From: Hyphomonadaceae bacterium
GTDB taxonomy: Bacteria; Pseudomonadota; Alphaproteobacteria; Caulobacterales; Hyphomonadaceae
NCBI GenBank assembly: GCA_022844345.1
Contig: JALHLU010000016.1
Coordinates: 1-64,000 of the forward strand
Direction: 5' to 3'
DNA length: 64,000 nucleotides
The notes below the pieces were generated by a model that ran no database searches, had not been told where the DNA came from, and was given only the letters and a program-made list of their open reading frames with translations. Below are positions 1-8,599 of this stretch, piece after piece. Within the stretch, counting starts at the first letter, position 1. The number at the start of each line of letters is the position of its first letter. The translations under genes and the position numbers were made by a program.

Positions 1-58
1 CATCCACCTGCCGGAGCTTGGCGACGATCTCCTCCGGCTTGTGCCTCTTCCTTGGCAT
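1..58 (-). CDS. IS3-family transposase OrfA, N-terminal fragment (cut by window edge)
   Basis: The 19 visible codons read MPRKRHKPEEIVAKLRQVD, the characteristic opening of IS3-family (IS407/IS2-like group) OrfA proteins, which begin a helix-turn-helix DNA-binding domain. OrfA binds the element ends and is normally joined to the OrfB DDE catalytic domain by a programmed frameshift. The ATG is at 58-56. Only the first helix is visible; the helix-turn-helix and everything after it are beyond the edge. Recognition comes from this short, strongly conserved motif. Confidence 0.7.
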   Translation of the reverse strand, partial: MPRKRHKPEEIVAKLRQVD

Positions 59-105
59 TTCAGTCCTCCGTCCTGCAATTAGCTACATCAGGGCGGACCA
101 CTTCA
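1..105 (-). mobile_element. End of an IS3-family insertion sequence, running off the left edge
   Basis: On the minus strand the window edge holds the start of an IS3-type orfA. Its upstream end is position 105, where the minus strand reads TGAAGTGGTCCGCCC, a TG-starting terminus of the kind seen at IS3-family ends. The remainder of the element, including orfB and the other terminus, lies outside the window, so its boundaries and target duplication cannot be checked. Positions 91-105 are taken as the terminal inverted repeat by inference. Confidence 0.6.
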
Positions 106-837
106 ATGGGGGTGGATCACCGCCACCTGGTCATCCACCGCATCCGCGAAGGCGAGTTCCAACTCGCTGGAACGGAGGCGTGGACCCTCCCGGCAACGTC
201 GAGCATGGTCGCCCACGATGTCTTCCACCACGCGCCCGATGACACGGGATCGTTCTCTGACGAACCCGTTTCTTTCGGCATCCAAGCCTGGATGGGCCAC
301 CGCGTCGACGACTTGCGTTTCGGCATCGATCACACCGAGCTGTGCGCGGTGCTCACCATGGGTGCGGAGGCGGGGTCGCCTGTGGGCGTGGAGGGGCTCC
401 CCCCGGCACACCCCACGGTCGATTTGCGATTCATGAAACGGTTCTTGCGGATCGCCCGCGAGGCCTACGTGGAAGCGTCCTTCGATGAGGCCTTGGCGCA
501 CATCGACGATGCCACGATGGGCAACCTCTGCGACCGCCCTCACCTTCGCCGCTGCGCGGCCTGGATGAGCTGGGGCATGCGCCAGGCCCAGGAGCGATTC
601 CCGGACCCGCAGTGCACGCTGATCCTGTTCCATCAGTTCACGCGCGCGGTGCGGCATTGGGACCACCTCCCCGATGCGCCGAACGAGGCGACCTTCCTCC
701 TGGACGAGCGACGCTCGTTGCTGTGGAGCCCCGATCCGTGGATGGCGCAGCTGATGCTGCACGAGCACGAACCATTGGGATCAGCGGCCTTGTCCGCGAG
801 ATCCAAGAAGCACCCGGCTTTGGCCATGGGCCTTTGA
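106..837 (+). CDS. Hypothetical protein, possibly 5'-truncated by the adjacent IS
   Basis: 243-codon reading frame of unknown family, rich in His and Trp, without signal peptide or membrane segment. The frame is open back to position 52, but the inferred IS terminus ends at 105, so the ATG at 106 (MGVDHRHLVIHRIREGEF) is the first start outside the element. There is no convincing Shine-Dalgarno in front of it, which fits either a native start destroyed by the insertion or expression from the IS end. It converges with the HD-domain gene at 883-1419. I judge it real from its smooth amino-acid composition; a 222-codon ORF opposite it looks like a shadow. Confidence 0.55.
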   Translation: MGVDHRHLVIHRIREGEFQLAGTEAWTLPATSSMVAHDVFHHAPDDTGSFSDEPVSFGIQAWMGHRVDDLRFGIDHTELCAVLTMGAEAGSPVGVEGLPPAHPTVDLRFMKRFLRIAREAYVEASFDEALAHIDDATMGNLCDRPHLRRCAAWMSWGMRQAQERFPDPQCTLILFHQFTRAVRHWDHLPDAPNEATFLLDERRSLLWSPDPWMAQLMLHEHEPLGSAALSARSKKHPALAMGL

Positions 838-882
838 GGCCCACCACCCCATCACCCGGCTGCCCCGACAGCAAATCCCGCG

Positions 883-1419
883 TTAGGCTGCGGCGGGTTC
901 AGCGGCGCCGGCCGACAGTCGCTTCGCGCACTCCACCTCGATGTCCGCCACGATGCGCTTCTGGGTCTTGGTCAGCTTGCGCCCCTTCTTCAGCCTGGCC
1001 ATGAGTTCGACGGTGTCGGTGACCATCTTCTTGCTCGGGTGGTCCATGACGTTGTGCAGCCGGTCCACGAGCTTGCACACCAGGCCCCAGCTCGAGATGC
1101 CCAGCACCTTCTTCGTCTGGTAATCCAGCTTGCCCATCAGCGCGATCTGCTTCGGGTCGTTCGTGAGCTCGCTCACGAGGGATGCCACCAGCGGACCGAA
1201 CTTCCTGGCCAGTTGGAGGAACGTGACGGACGTGTCTTCCAGCACGTCATGCAGGATCATGGCGACGATCAGGTCTTCGAGGTTCTTCGACGCCTTGTAC
1301 CGAACCAGCAGGTAGCTCACCGCGATCGGGTGGGTGACGTAGGGCAACCCGGTGCCCTTCCTGGTCTGGCCCTTGTGGTGCTTGGCGGCGAATCGCATCG
1401 CCTCGTAGATTTTCATCAT
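883..1419 (-). CDS. HD-domain (p)ppGpp hydrolase-like protein (SpoT/MESH1-type)
   Basis: 178-residue protein matching the stand-alone hydrolase domain of RelA/SpoT-type enzymes. Visible motifs in order are HHKGQTRKGTGLPYVTHP near residues 13-30, the metal-binding ILHDVLEDT, and KLVDRLHNV. Family members remove the 3'-pyrophosphate of (p)ppGpp in the cytosol. No synthetase, TGS or ACT domain is present, so it resembles a small alarmone hydrolase. I chose the tandem ATG at 1419; upstream codons to 1476 read as non-protein-like sequence. The C-terminus is Lys/Arg rich, then ends in an Ala/Pro tail. Substrate is inferred from the family and was not tested. Confidence 0.8.
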   Translation of the reverse strand: MMKIYEAMRFAAKHHKGQTRKGTGLPYVTHPIAVSYLLVRYKASKNLEDLIVAMILHDVLEDTSVTFLQLARKFGPLVASLVSELTNDPKQIALMGKLDYQTKKVLGISSWGLVCKLVDRLHNVMDHPSKKMVTDTVELMARLKKGRKLTKTQKRIVADIEVECAKRLSAGAAEPAAA

Positions 1420-1645
1420 TCCGCTCGACCCCCATGAGGACCGCGATGGACGGCCCGATGAAATGACCCATGGCACCCCATCTTGGGTGGGTGCTTTCCG
1501 TGCTTCGAGTATATTAGAAACAACCGACGATCATGCATTGAATGCAAAGATCACACCCCAAAATCGACAGCATCGGCCACCAAAAGGCTGAAAAGCAACA
1601 AGTCTCTTCCATCGACGGACATGGTCATCGATCAGGAAAACCACC

Positions 1646-1711
1646 ATGAACACCACCATCAACGCACGCCCCCTGACCTGCTCCGGGATTTTCGGGCCAA
1701 CTCAAGCTTGA
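1646..1711 (+). pseudogene. 21-codon ORF stub ending exactly at a repeat
   Basis: After CAGGAAAACCACC, a plausible purine-rich leader, an ATG opens a 21-codon frame (MNTTINARPLTCSGIFGPTQA) that stops at the first bases of the dispersed type-A repeat. It looks like the 5' end of a gene cut off where island sequence begins. It could equally be a chance ORF or a leader peptide. The surrounding 1480-1700 stretch is visibly more AT-rich than the island that follows. Confidence 0.25.
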
Positions 1712-1841
1712 ATGACGACCGGCAATTTAGGGCCCCCGTGCCGCCGAATTCAGAATATGACGATCCGGCAGAGCCCATACATTCCTGCCAGTCGTCCGCC
1801 GCTAGCGCAGGCGGCAGGACCTCGCCGAGAATCGGTCATTC
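1711..1841 (+). repeat. Dispersed island repeat, type A copy 1
   Basis: Starts with GAATGACGACCGGCAATTTA then GGGCCCCCGTGCCGCC, followed by AGAATATGACGATCCGGC, then a CTCGCC box and a GGTCATTC end. The same ordered blocks occur in at least five other gaps of the island (3618, 12391, 13779, 14925, 21768). The gap 1420-1995 otherwise shows only the stub ORF at 1646 and no supported gene. Confidence 0.75.
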
Positions 1842-1995
1842 AGCTGGAGCTTGGGTCGCGGAGCTGCGGCCCAAGTCGATCAGATCCTTGGTCCGCATTG
1901 CCAGTGGCTCGTCACGAAGGTCTCCCCCACGGCCGCCTTTCCTTCTCTCTCCCGATAAGTAGTCTCTTGCCTGGAACGATGTGGGGCCAACGCCA

Positions 1996-3612
1996 ATGTA
2001 CAAAATCGCGCTTACGGAGTCGTACTTCCCCGCACAGGGCGGGACCGATCCCGCGCCGGTCACTATCGGCGAGATGCTGCGCGCCTCCGTCGCCCGCGCG
2101 CCGGACCAGCCTGCCCTGAAGGAGCTCGGCTATGACGGCGCCATCGGCCGCATCTGGACCTACGCTCAGCTCCTTGCCGATGTCGAACGCCTCGCCCGCG
2201 CCCTCGCCGCACGCCATGCCGAAGGCGCGCGTGTTGCCGTCTATGCGAATAACCTTCCCGAATGGGTGCTGCTGGAGCTCGCCTGCGGCCTCGCCGGCGT
2301 CACGCTGGTCACGGTCAATCCCGCCTACCAGAAGCGCGAGCTGAAATACGTCCTCGAACAGTCGCGCTCGGAGGCGATCTATTACGTCGCCGATTTCCGC
2401 GGCAATCCGATGCAGGCCATCGCCGACGCCGTTTGCGACGAGATCCCCGCCATCCGCCACCGCATCCTGCTCACCGATCACGCAGCTCTCTATGCCGGCG
2501 CCGAGAATGGCAGCCTGCGTTCACCAAAGCCGCGTGATCCGGTGCAGATCCAGTACACCTCCGGCACCACCGGCTTCCCGAAAGGCGCGCTGCTCCACCA
2601 CAACGGCCTCGTCCGCAACGGCATCGACACGATGACACGCGCCGGCCTCAACCCCGGCGATTCCTTCGTCCACCACATGCCGCTGTTCCACACCACGGGC
2701 TGCGCAGTGCTGGTGCTCGGCGGCCTTGCGACGGGCGCGACCATGCTGCTCGCCCCGATGTTCGATCCTGCTATGGTCATCCGCGTGATCGCGCGCGAGC
2801 GCACCCGCTTCATCCTCGGCGTGCCCACCATGATCGTCGCGCTGATCGAGGCGGTGGAAAAATCCGGCGCCGATGTCTCCTCTGTCCGCCGCATCATGTC
2901 GGGCGGATCGATGGTGCCGCCCGAGCTGTGCCGGAAAGCCCGCGCCGTCTTCGGCGCCCCAATCCAGATCGTCTACGGCCAGACCGAAACCTCCCCCGTC
3001 CTCACCCAGACCTGGTACGAGGACTCGGAAGAAGATTTGACCCAGACCATCGGCCAGCCTTCCGCCCATACTGAACTCTCGATCCGCAATCCCACCACCA
3101 ACGCCGTGGTCCCGATCGGCGAACAGGGCGAGATTTGCGCGCGCGCCTATTCGGTCATGCTCGGCTACAACGACAATCCCGAAGCCACTGCGAAAACCAT
3201 CGACGCCGAAGGCTGGCTCCACACCGGCGACCTCGGCCGCATGGATGCGCGCGGCTATCTCAAGATCACCGGCCGCGTGAAGGAGATGATCATCCGCGGC
3301 GGCGAGAACTTGTTCCCCGCCGAGATCGAGAACGCCCTGCTCGAACACCCTGCCATCGCCGAGATCGCCGTCGTCGGCGTGCCCGATGAAAAGTGGGGCG
3401 AGCAGGTCGCCTGCTTCATGCGCTGCGGCGGCGAGAAAAAACCCACGCCTGCCGAACTCAAGGCCTTCATCCGCGAACGCCTCGCCCCGCAGAAGACGCC
3501 CGCCTACTGGGTCTGGGTCGACGCCTGGCCCCTCACCGGCTCCGGCAAGATCCAGAAGTTTAAGCTCGCCGAGGGATTTGCTACCGGCCAATACACTCCG
3601 ATGACGGCGTAG
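1996..3612 (+). CDS. Acyl-CoA synthetase (AMP-forming)
   Basis: 538-residue ANL-superfamily adenylate-forming enzyme that activates a carboxylic acid with ATP and CoA. Motifs in order: the P-loop-like YTSGTTGFPKGA (A3), the YGQTETSP segment (A5), GWLHTGDLGRMDARGYL (A7) and GRVKEMIIRGGENLFP (A8), and the C-terminal catalytic lysine in TGSGKIQKF (A10). Length is typical of medium/long-chain fatty acyl-CoA ligases. A GTG at 1981 is also in frame, but ATG 1996 (MYKIALTESYFPAQ) gives the usual family N-terminus. It stands alone between repeat copies; substrate chain length cannot be read from sequence. Confidence 0.88.
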   Translation: MYKIALTESYFPAQGGTDPAPVTIGEMLRASVARAPDQPALKELGYDGAIGRIWTYAQLLADVERLARALAARHAEGARVAVYANNLPEWVLLELACGLAGVTLVTVNPAYQKRELKYVLEQSRSEAIYYVADFRGNPMQAIADAVCDEIPAIRHRILLTDHAALYAGAENGSLRSPKPRDPVQIQYTSGTTGFPKGALLHHNGLVRNGIDTMTRAGLNPGDSFVHHMPLFHTTGCAVLVLGGLATGATMLLAPMFDPAMVIRVIARERTRFILGVPTMIVALIEAVEKSGADVSSVRRIMSGGSMVPPELCRKARAVFGAPIQIVYGQTETSPVLTQTWYEDSEEDLTQTIGQPSAHTELSIRNPTTNAVVPIGEQGEICARAYSVMLGYNDNPEATAKTIDAEGWLHTGDLGRMDARGYLKITGRVKEMIIRGGENLFPAEIENALLEHPAIAEIAVVGVPDEKWGEQVACFMRCGGEKKPTPAELKAFIRERLAPQKTPAYWVWVDAWPLTGSGKIQKFKLAEGFATGQYTPMTA

Positions 3613-3617
3613 TGCGT

Positions 3618-3725
3618 AAAGGGCCGCTGCAAAGGGGAATGTGGCGGTTCGGCAGAGTCGATCCATATCTGCCAGTCAGAGATGGAGCTGCGTTGCGGCG
3701 GGAGATCGCCCAAAGAGCGTCATTC
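3618..3725 (+). repeat. Dispersed island repeat, type A copy 2
   Basis: Diverged copy: GGGCCGCTG start, GAATGTGGCGGTTCGGCAG, GTCGATCCATATCTGCCAGT, then GCTGCGTTGCGGCGGGAG with ATCGCCCAA and GTCATTCGTAA. It runs straight into the promoter/leader of the first TIR-TPR gene, a junction also seen at 18290 and 21900. Confidence 0.7.
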
Positions 3726-3751
3726 GTAATCTTCGGAAATTCGAGGCAAGA

Positions 3752-3779
3752 TTCGACCTTCCCGGGCCGGTCATGTAAC
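3752..3779 (+). promoter_or_regulatory. Putative promoter of the TIR-TPR gene at 3808
   Basis: TTCGAC (3752-3757), a 16-base spacer and TGTAAC (3774-3779). The same hexamers at identical spacing stand before three paralogues (16402, 18311, 21922), each about 28 bases from the GTG start. The conservation could also simply reflect recent duplication of the leader. Confidence 0.4.
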
Positions 3780-3807
3780 CCTGCAGCCCATACCAGCGGG
3801 GTTGGGC

Positions 3808-5481
3808 GTGCCGGACATTTTTCTCTCCTACAATCGCGAGGATCAGGGGCGGGCGAAGATGTTCGCCGAGGCGTTCGAGGCGCAGGGCTTCCAAGTCTGG
3901 TGGGATGTCGGCCTCAAGGCCGGAGAAGCCTACGACCAGGTGACGGAGAAGGCCCTGCGCGAGGCCAAGGCTGTCGTTGTGCTGTGGTCGAAGAAGTCGG
4001 TTGAGTCTCGCTGGGTACGCGCCGAGGCGACGCTGGCGGATCGCAACAGGACCCTCGTGCCCTGCATGATCGAGCCTTGCGAACGCCCGATCATGTTCGA
4101 GCTGACGCAGACGGCGGATCTCACGCACTGGCAGGGAGATGCAGGCGACCGGGTGTGGCTGGCGTTCCTGGGCGACGTGAAGCGCTTCGTGGCAAAGGAT
4201 ACGGCCCCGGTAGTTGAGGCCCCTGCCACCCCGCACGCGGCCCCGTCGGTTCAGGAAACGTTGAAGCCCGGTCAAAGCGGCTCGGCGCCTTCGCTGGCGG
4301 TGCTGCCGTTCACCAATCGCTCCGGCTTGCCTGCGGACGATGTGTTCGCAGAAGGCATGGTCGAGGATGTGATCTGGGCGCTGTCACAAGGCGTCAACGT
4401 CCGCGTGCTGGGCTCGGCCGCAACCGCCAATCTCAGCCGGGCTGCGATGGCTGACCTGGCGGCCCTCGGTCGCCAACTTGGCGTGCGCTATCTGCTTGAG
4501 GGAAACGTGCGGCGCGTTGGCGCCAATTTGCGGGTCGTCACGCAGTTGCTTGAGGCGGCGACAGGAGAAATCGTCTGGACTGCGAAACTCGACAGGCCGC
4601 TGGCTGAGTTGGCCGAGTTGCAGGAAGACCTCGTCTCGGAAATCGCGGGCAGCCTTGATGCACAGGTCTATAGTTTGGAGTTGGCGCGCGTGCTGAAGAA
4701 GCCTAGCGACCTGACAGCCTGGGAAGCCGCGACCCGTTCGTTAGGCGCGTACAGCAAGTATGATCTCGCTGACAGGGACCGCGCCATCGATGAAGCCCGA
4801 CGCGCCGTTGCTATCGCACCGGACTATGCACCCGGACAGGCCATGCTCGCCGACGCACTCGCCAATGCCTATATCTCGGGAAGCCCGGATGATCCCACCG
4901 AGGTTAAGCGCATTCGCGCTATCGCGGCCCATGCCCTTGCGCTGGCGCCAAACGACGCTTGGGTGCTCAGTTTTGTTGGACATGCGCTTTGCTTCATCGG
5001 CTTTCCTGAGGAAGGCTTGCGCCATACCGAGCGCGCCGTGCGCAAGGCGCCGGGCAGCGGCCAGTTGCAGTACCAGCATGGCACCGTGCTCTGCTTTCTC
5101 AACCGGATGGAGGAGGCTCTCTCGCACCTCAACACCGGTGAGCGCTTGATGGCGGGTTCACACCTGATGTGGGCGGTGAAAGTGTTTCAATCGATGGCGC
5201 TAGCTGAGCTGGGGCGTTGGGCGGAGGCGGAAGCCGCCATCGATGAAGGCATCAGCCTTATTCCGACATGGGGCTGGTTTCATGACTTCAAGGCGCGGTG
5301 TTGCTTGGCGCTTGGGCGACCGACGGAAGGACGCAAGCATATCCAGACGGCGCGCCAGGTCGGTTTTGACGAGGTGATGTCGGAGCGGTGGTTGCGCCGA
5401 ATGAGCGCGTACAGCCCGATGCTCGAAGCCCACCTCGCCGCCGTCCGCTCCCTCTATGCCGAAACCGAGCCTGGCGCGTGA
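3808..5481 (+). CDS. TIR / TolB-N-like / TPR protein, paralogue A
   Basis: 557-residue cytosolic protein. Residues 1-125 form a TIR_2-type domain (PDIFLSYNRED opening, WWDVGL, VVVLWSKKSVESRWVRAEA); E73 in RWVRAE is at the position of the catalytic glutamate of NAD-cleaving TIR domains. After a Pro/Ala linker (130-160), residues 161-285 match the TolB N-terminal/FlgO-like domain often found in class III cyclase-associated proteins (PSLAVLPFTNRS, GVRYLLEGNVRRVG). Residues from about 305 are degenerate TPRs. No cyclase domain is present. A TTG lies two codons upstream, but GTG 3808 is the start shared by the paralogues. NADase or scaffold role is inference. Confidence 0.85.
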   Translation: MPDIFLSYNREDQGRAKMFAEAFEAQGFQVWWDVGLKAGEAYDQVTEKALREAKAVVVLWSKKSVESRWVRAEATLADRNRTLVPCMIEPCERPIMFELTQTADLTHWQGDAGDRVWLAFLGDVKRFVAKDTAPVVEAPATPHAAPSVQETLKPGQSGSAPSLAVLPFTNRSGLPADDVFAEGMVEDVIWALSQGVNVRVLGSAATANLSRAAMADLAALGRQLGVRYLLEGNVRRVGANLRVVTQLLEAATGEIVWTAKLDRPLAELAELQEDLVSEIAGSLDAQVYSLELARVLKKPSDLTAWEAATRSLGAYSKYDLADRDRAIDEARRAVAIAPDYAPGQAMLADALANAYISGSPDDPTEVKRIRAIAAHALALAPNDAWVLSFVGHALCFIGFPEEGLRHTERAVRKAPGSGQLQYQHGTVLCFLNRMEEALSHLNTGERLMAGSHLMWAVKVFQSMALAELGRWAEAEAAIDEGISLIPTWGWFHDFKARCCLALGRPTEGRKHIQTARQVGFDEVMSERWLRRMSAYSPMLEAHLAAVRSLYAETEPGA

Positions 5482-5521
5482 GGACTGCGGTATCGGTCGG
5501 GCGGACCGAGCGACTGGATAG

Positions 5522-5636
5522 GGGCCCCGACTTCACGCCCTTCCGGCATTGTTACCAGTGGCAGCCGCACTCGTAAGTTGCTGGTCGCTCCCGCCCTGCT
5601 GATCAGGCGCGACATCGCCCAAGAACGGACACTCGG
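5522..5636 (+). repeat. Dispersed island repeat, type B copy 1
   Basis: GGGGCCCCGACTTCACGCCC, TTCCGGCATTGTTACCAGTG, then CCCGCCCTGCTGATCAGGC and ACATCGCCCAAGAACGG. The type B blocks recur at 10211 and 18171. It shares the GGGCCCC start and CGCCCAA end with type A but has a different middle. Confidence 0.75.
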
Positions 5637-5670
5637 GGAGTTGCGCCCGCCCTAAAAAGCCGATAGCGCC

Positions 5671-8406
5671 CTACCTCGTGGTCGCCCAAATCTTTGCGCA
5701 CGGATGCGGCGCATTGCGATCGAGAATAGGGAAGCGCGCGTAATCCGCTTCGGTCAGCTGCGTCACGCCGATCCTCTCCAACATGTCGCAGGCCTCGATG
5801 ACCTGCTCGCTCGCCGGTGCAAATAAAACCCTTGGGACCGCCCACAGTTGCGCGGCGCCGTCGCTACCGTCACTCAGGAAACGCCCGCCGTCGGGAAGGA
5901 AGACCGCAGCCGATCCCGTCTGTTCAAAAGTCGCGAGCGGCCTCTCCTCTCCGATCCGCCACAGCTTCATCCCGCCATCCACCACGGTCAGAAACAGATC
6001 CCCGCGGGAATTGAAGACGACGAACGGAATACCGCGCGAATCTGCCGGGAAGACCGCGAGCGGTTTATCGCTCACGATGCTCCACAACTTTACTCTGCTC
6101 TCCAACGATCCCGTAAGGAAACGCTGGCCGTCGGGATGGAAGGCGACAGACCGAACCTCGCGGATCGCACCATCGGTTTGCGCATCGAACGACGCGAGCG
6201 GCTCGGCCTCACCAATTCGCCACAGTTTCGCAGTGCCCTCACCGCCTCCGGTAATGAAGAGCTCGCCACCTGGCTGCCAGGACAGGGAAAGGATCTCAGC
6301 TTCGTGCGCCTTCAGGCTAGACAGCGGAGTCTGCTCGCCGATCCGCCACAGATTCACAACTCCATCCTCGTCACCGGCAAGAAACCGCTCTCCGTCCGCA
6401 TGAAAAGCCACCGCGTTCACGTAGAAATTGCCTTGCTGGAAAATCTGCGAAGGCTTGTCGGTCCCCAGCCGCCACAGGGTGGCAGCTTGGAATGAGCCGG
6501 CGACGAACTCCTCTCCATTGGGACTAAAGGCAAGAGAGGTGGGCCGTCCTGGATAGGTTTCCAGCGGCGCCTCTTCCCCGACTCTCCATAGCTTCATCGT
6601 TTCGTCCGACGAACCGGTCAGGAACCTCTCCCCGTCACGGTTTACGGCGATTGCCGTGACATCTTCCACATGTCCTGTGAAAGTCGCCGACGGTTTATCC
6701 CCGGCAATCCGCCATGCCTTCGTTCCGTCGCGACCGCCCGTGAAAAAAAGTTCGCCGTCAGGATGCAGAGAGACGGCGAAAACCTCGCCTTCGTGTCCAG
6801 CAAATGTGTTCAGCAGTTTTCGGTCGCTAAGCCGCCACAACATCGCGGCACCGTTCTCCGACGCGGTGAGAAGCCGCTCGCCGTCAGGGTGAAACGCAAC
6901 ATCGACAGCGCCTGCGTGCCCCGCGAATGTCGCTAGAGACTGCTCTGTCCCGATACGCCACAACGTCGCTGTTCCGTCCGCTGCCCCGGTAATAAACTGC
7001 TCGCCGTCGCGATGCAGGGCGATAGAATGCACAGGGCCGTGAGACGCATCGAAGCTCGCCAGCGGCGCCTCCTCGCCAATCCGCCAAAGCTTTGCCGAAC
7101 CGTCGTTTGACGCCGTCAGGAACCGCTCGCCGTCGGGATGGAAGACGATCGCGTAGGGAACGGAAGTGTGTCCCGCGAATGTCGCCAAGGGGAAATCACT
7201 CCCCAGCCGCCACAGCAATACATCCCCTTCGGCAAGGCCGGTCAGAAAACGCTCGCCGTCAGGATGAAACGCGGCGGAATAGGCAGCCGCCAGCGTCGGC
7301 ATCGCCACTGGCTGTTCCTCGCCGATCCGCCATAGCTTCGGCTTTCGATCCTCTGAAAGAGTCAGAAAGCGCTCCCCATCCGGATGCAAGGTGACGGAAA
7401 AGATGTTGCCTTCATGTCCCTCGAACGTCGCCAAGGCAGCCTGCTCGCCGAGTCGCCAAAGCTTCACTGATCCGTCGCCCGACCCCGTCAAAAAGCGCTG
7501 GCCGTCGGGAAGCAGAGCAATGGACGAGACATAACCTTCGTGTCCATGAAACGTCCCGCCCAGCCGGTTGTGCGTGAGCCCCCGCGCCAGAGCGTTACGC
7601 GCAGCATCAAAACCCGATGGTCTCATCAATGCTTCGACCCACCCGGCTTTCGCCGCCGGATCGCCATAGAGCGCCACAAGCATCGCCTTAGCGTAATCGC
7701 CTTCATCGAACAGAGTATTTGCCTCGCGCGCGAACAGTCGCGAAGTCCGCTCGCTCGCATCGACATAGTTGCTTGCGGCGAACCAGCCGCCGGTCAGCGC
7801 CGCCGCGACCAGCACCAAGCCCGATGCGAACAGCGCCTGCGCCCGTCGTAGCTCCGCACGGCGTCGCCGCACTTCCCGCTGGCGCAGGTCGTCGTAGCCA
7901 ACATCGAGCATCCCCGCGATCAGCCGGAGCGCGGCGTCCTCGCGCCCGAACTTGCGTACGTCCACTGCTAGCGGTTCGGCCGGACCGCCGGTCGCAGTCA
8001 CCTTCAGCCCCGGAGGAAAGCATTCGGTCGCGTTGCCTTGTACATCTGGTGCCCCATGCGGTGTGCCGTCGACGATCAGCGCGAACACCCGATGCTCGCG
8101 GCCGAGGCGCTTGAACGCCTCGATCTCCTGGTTCACCCATTTGGATTTCGCCGAGCGCGGAGAACACACTACGATCAGAGCGTCGCTCGCCTTTAGCGCC
8201 GCCTCGATCTTCGGCCCCAGCTCGTGCGCCGCGCCGAGTTCCTCCTCGTCGCGGAACATCCTGCCAAGCCGCCTGAGGTTCTGGGCCCCCACCAGCCGCT
8301 TCGGCACCCGATATCGCTCAAGAGCGCGATGCAGCCACACGCCCCACTCATGGTCCGCGTGGGCATACGAAATGAACGCCCGATAGGTGAAACTGAACTC
8401 GGCCAT
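5671..8406 (-). CDS. TIR domain / membrane segment / 14-repeat WD40 protein
   Basis: 911 residues. The N-terminal TIR domain (about 8-110) opens with FRAFISYAHADHE after the first residues and carries the glutamate of KWVNQE at E94. An Arg-rich stretch (about 178-189) precedes one hydrophobic segment (191-213, ALFASGLVLVAAALTGGW), suggesting an inner-membrane anchor with TIR in the cytosol. From about residue 285 I count 14 WD40 repeats, each with a PDGERFLT-type turn and an LWR ending, enough for two seven-bladed propellers. Convergent with paralogue A; the gap holds repeat B1. The exterior propellers could sense a ligand, but this is inference. Confidence 0.85.
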   Translation of the reverse strand: MAEFSFTYRAFISYAHADHEWGVWLHRALERYRVPKRLVGAQNLRRLGRMFRDEEELGAAHELGPKIEAALKASDALIVVCSPRSAKSKWVNQEIEAFKRLGREHRVFALIVDGTPHGAPDVQGNATECFPPGLKVTATGGPAEPLAVDVRKFGREDAALRLIAGMLDVGYDDLRQREVRRRRAELRRAQALFASGLVLVAAALTGGWFAASNYVDASERTSRLFAREANTLFDEGDYAKAMLVALYGDPAAKAGWVEALMRPSGFDAARNALARGLTHNRLGGTFHGHEGYVSSIALLPDGQRFLTGSGDGSVKLWRLGEQAALATFEGHEGNIFSVTLHPDGERFLTLSEDRKPKLWRIGEEQPVAMPTLAAAYSAAFHPDGERFLTGLAEGDVLLWRLGSDFPLATFAGHTSVPYAIVFHPDGERFLTASNDGSAKLWRIGEEAPLASFDASHGPVHSIALHRDGEQFITGAADGTATLWRIGTEQSLATFAGHAGAVDVAFHPDGERLLTASENGAAMLWRLSDRKLLNTFAGHEGEVFAVSLHPDGELFFTGGRDGTKAWRIAGDKPSATFTGHVEDVTAIAVNRDGERFLTGSSDETMKLWRVGEEAPLETYPGRPTSLAFSPNGEEFVAGSFQAATLWRLGTDKPSQIFQQGNFYVNAVAFHADGERFLAGDEDGVVNLWRIGEQTPLSSLKAHEAEILSLSWQPGGELFITGGGEGTAKLWRIGEAEPLASFDAQTDGAIREVRSVAFHPDGQRFLTGSLESRVKLWSIVSDKPLAVFPADSRGIPFVVFNSRGDLFLTVVDGGMKLWRIGEERPLATFEQTGSAAVFLPDGGRFLSDGSDGAAQLWAVPRVLFAPASEQVIEACDMLERIGVTQLTEADYARFPILDRNAPHPCAKIWATTR

Positions 8407-8507
8407 GTCCGTCCCCGGCGGTCCACACTGGCACGAAGTGGCCCTAATTTTCTAGACTGGCCGACAGAGCTGCGGGATTCGGCGCCAATGGCGGGAATGG
8501 CGGGAAT

Positions 8508-8590
8508 GGGCCCCGGTCCTGCCCGAGCTGCACAAGATTACCAACGGCAAGGTCGCTCCAAAGCCGTCACTGAACGCCAATAGTGCAATG
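8508..8590 (+). repeat. Partial dispersed repeat related to copy A3
   Basis: Has the GGGCCCC start (ATGGGCCCCGGTCCTGCC) and an AAAGCCGTCACTGAACGCCA tail followed by ATAGTGCAAT. The tail matches 12508-12538 almost base for base. The middle is not recognisable. The gap 8407-8599 shows nothing else. Confidence 0.5.
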
Positions 8591-8599
8591 CCAACGATT

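Noticed and set aside
1483-1962. 159-codon ORF through the first repeat
   Set aside because: It includes repeat A1 and has no ribosome site, and its translation lacks protein-like composition after codon 60.
2521-3666. 381-codon ORF opposite the acyl-CoA ligase
   Set aside because: Antisense of the A3 to A10 motifs; a coding reading would not explain those conserved motifs.
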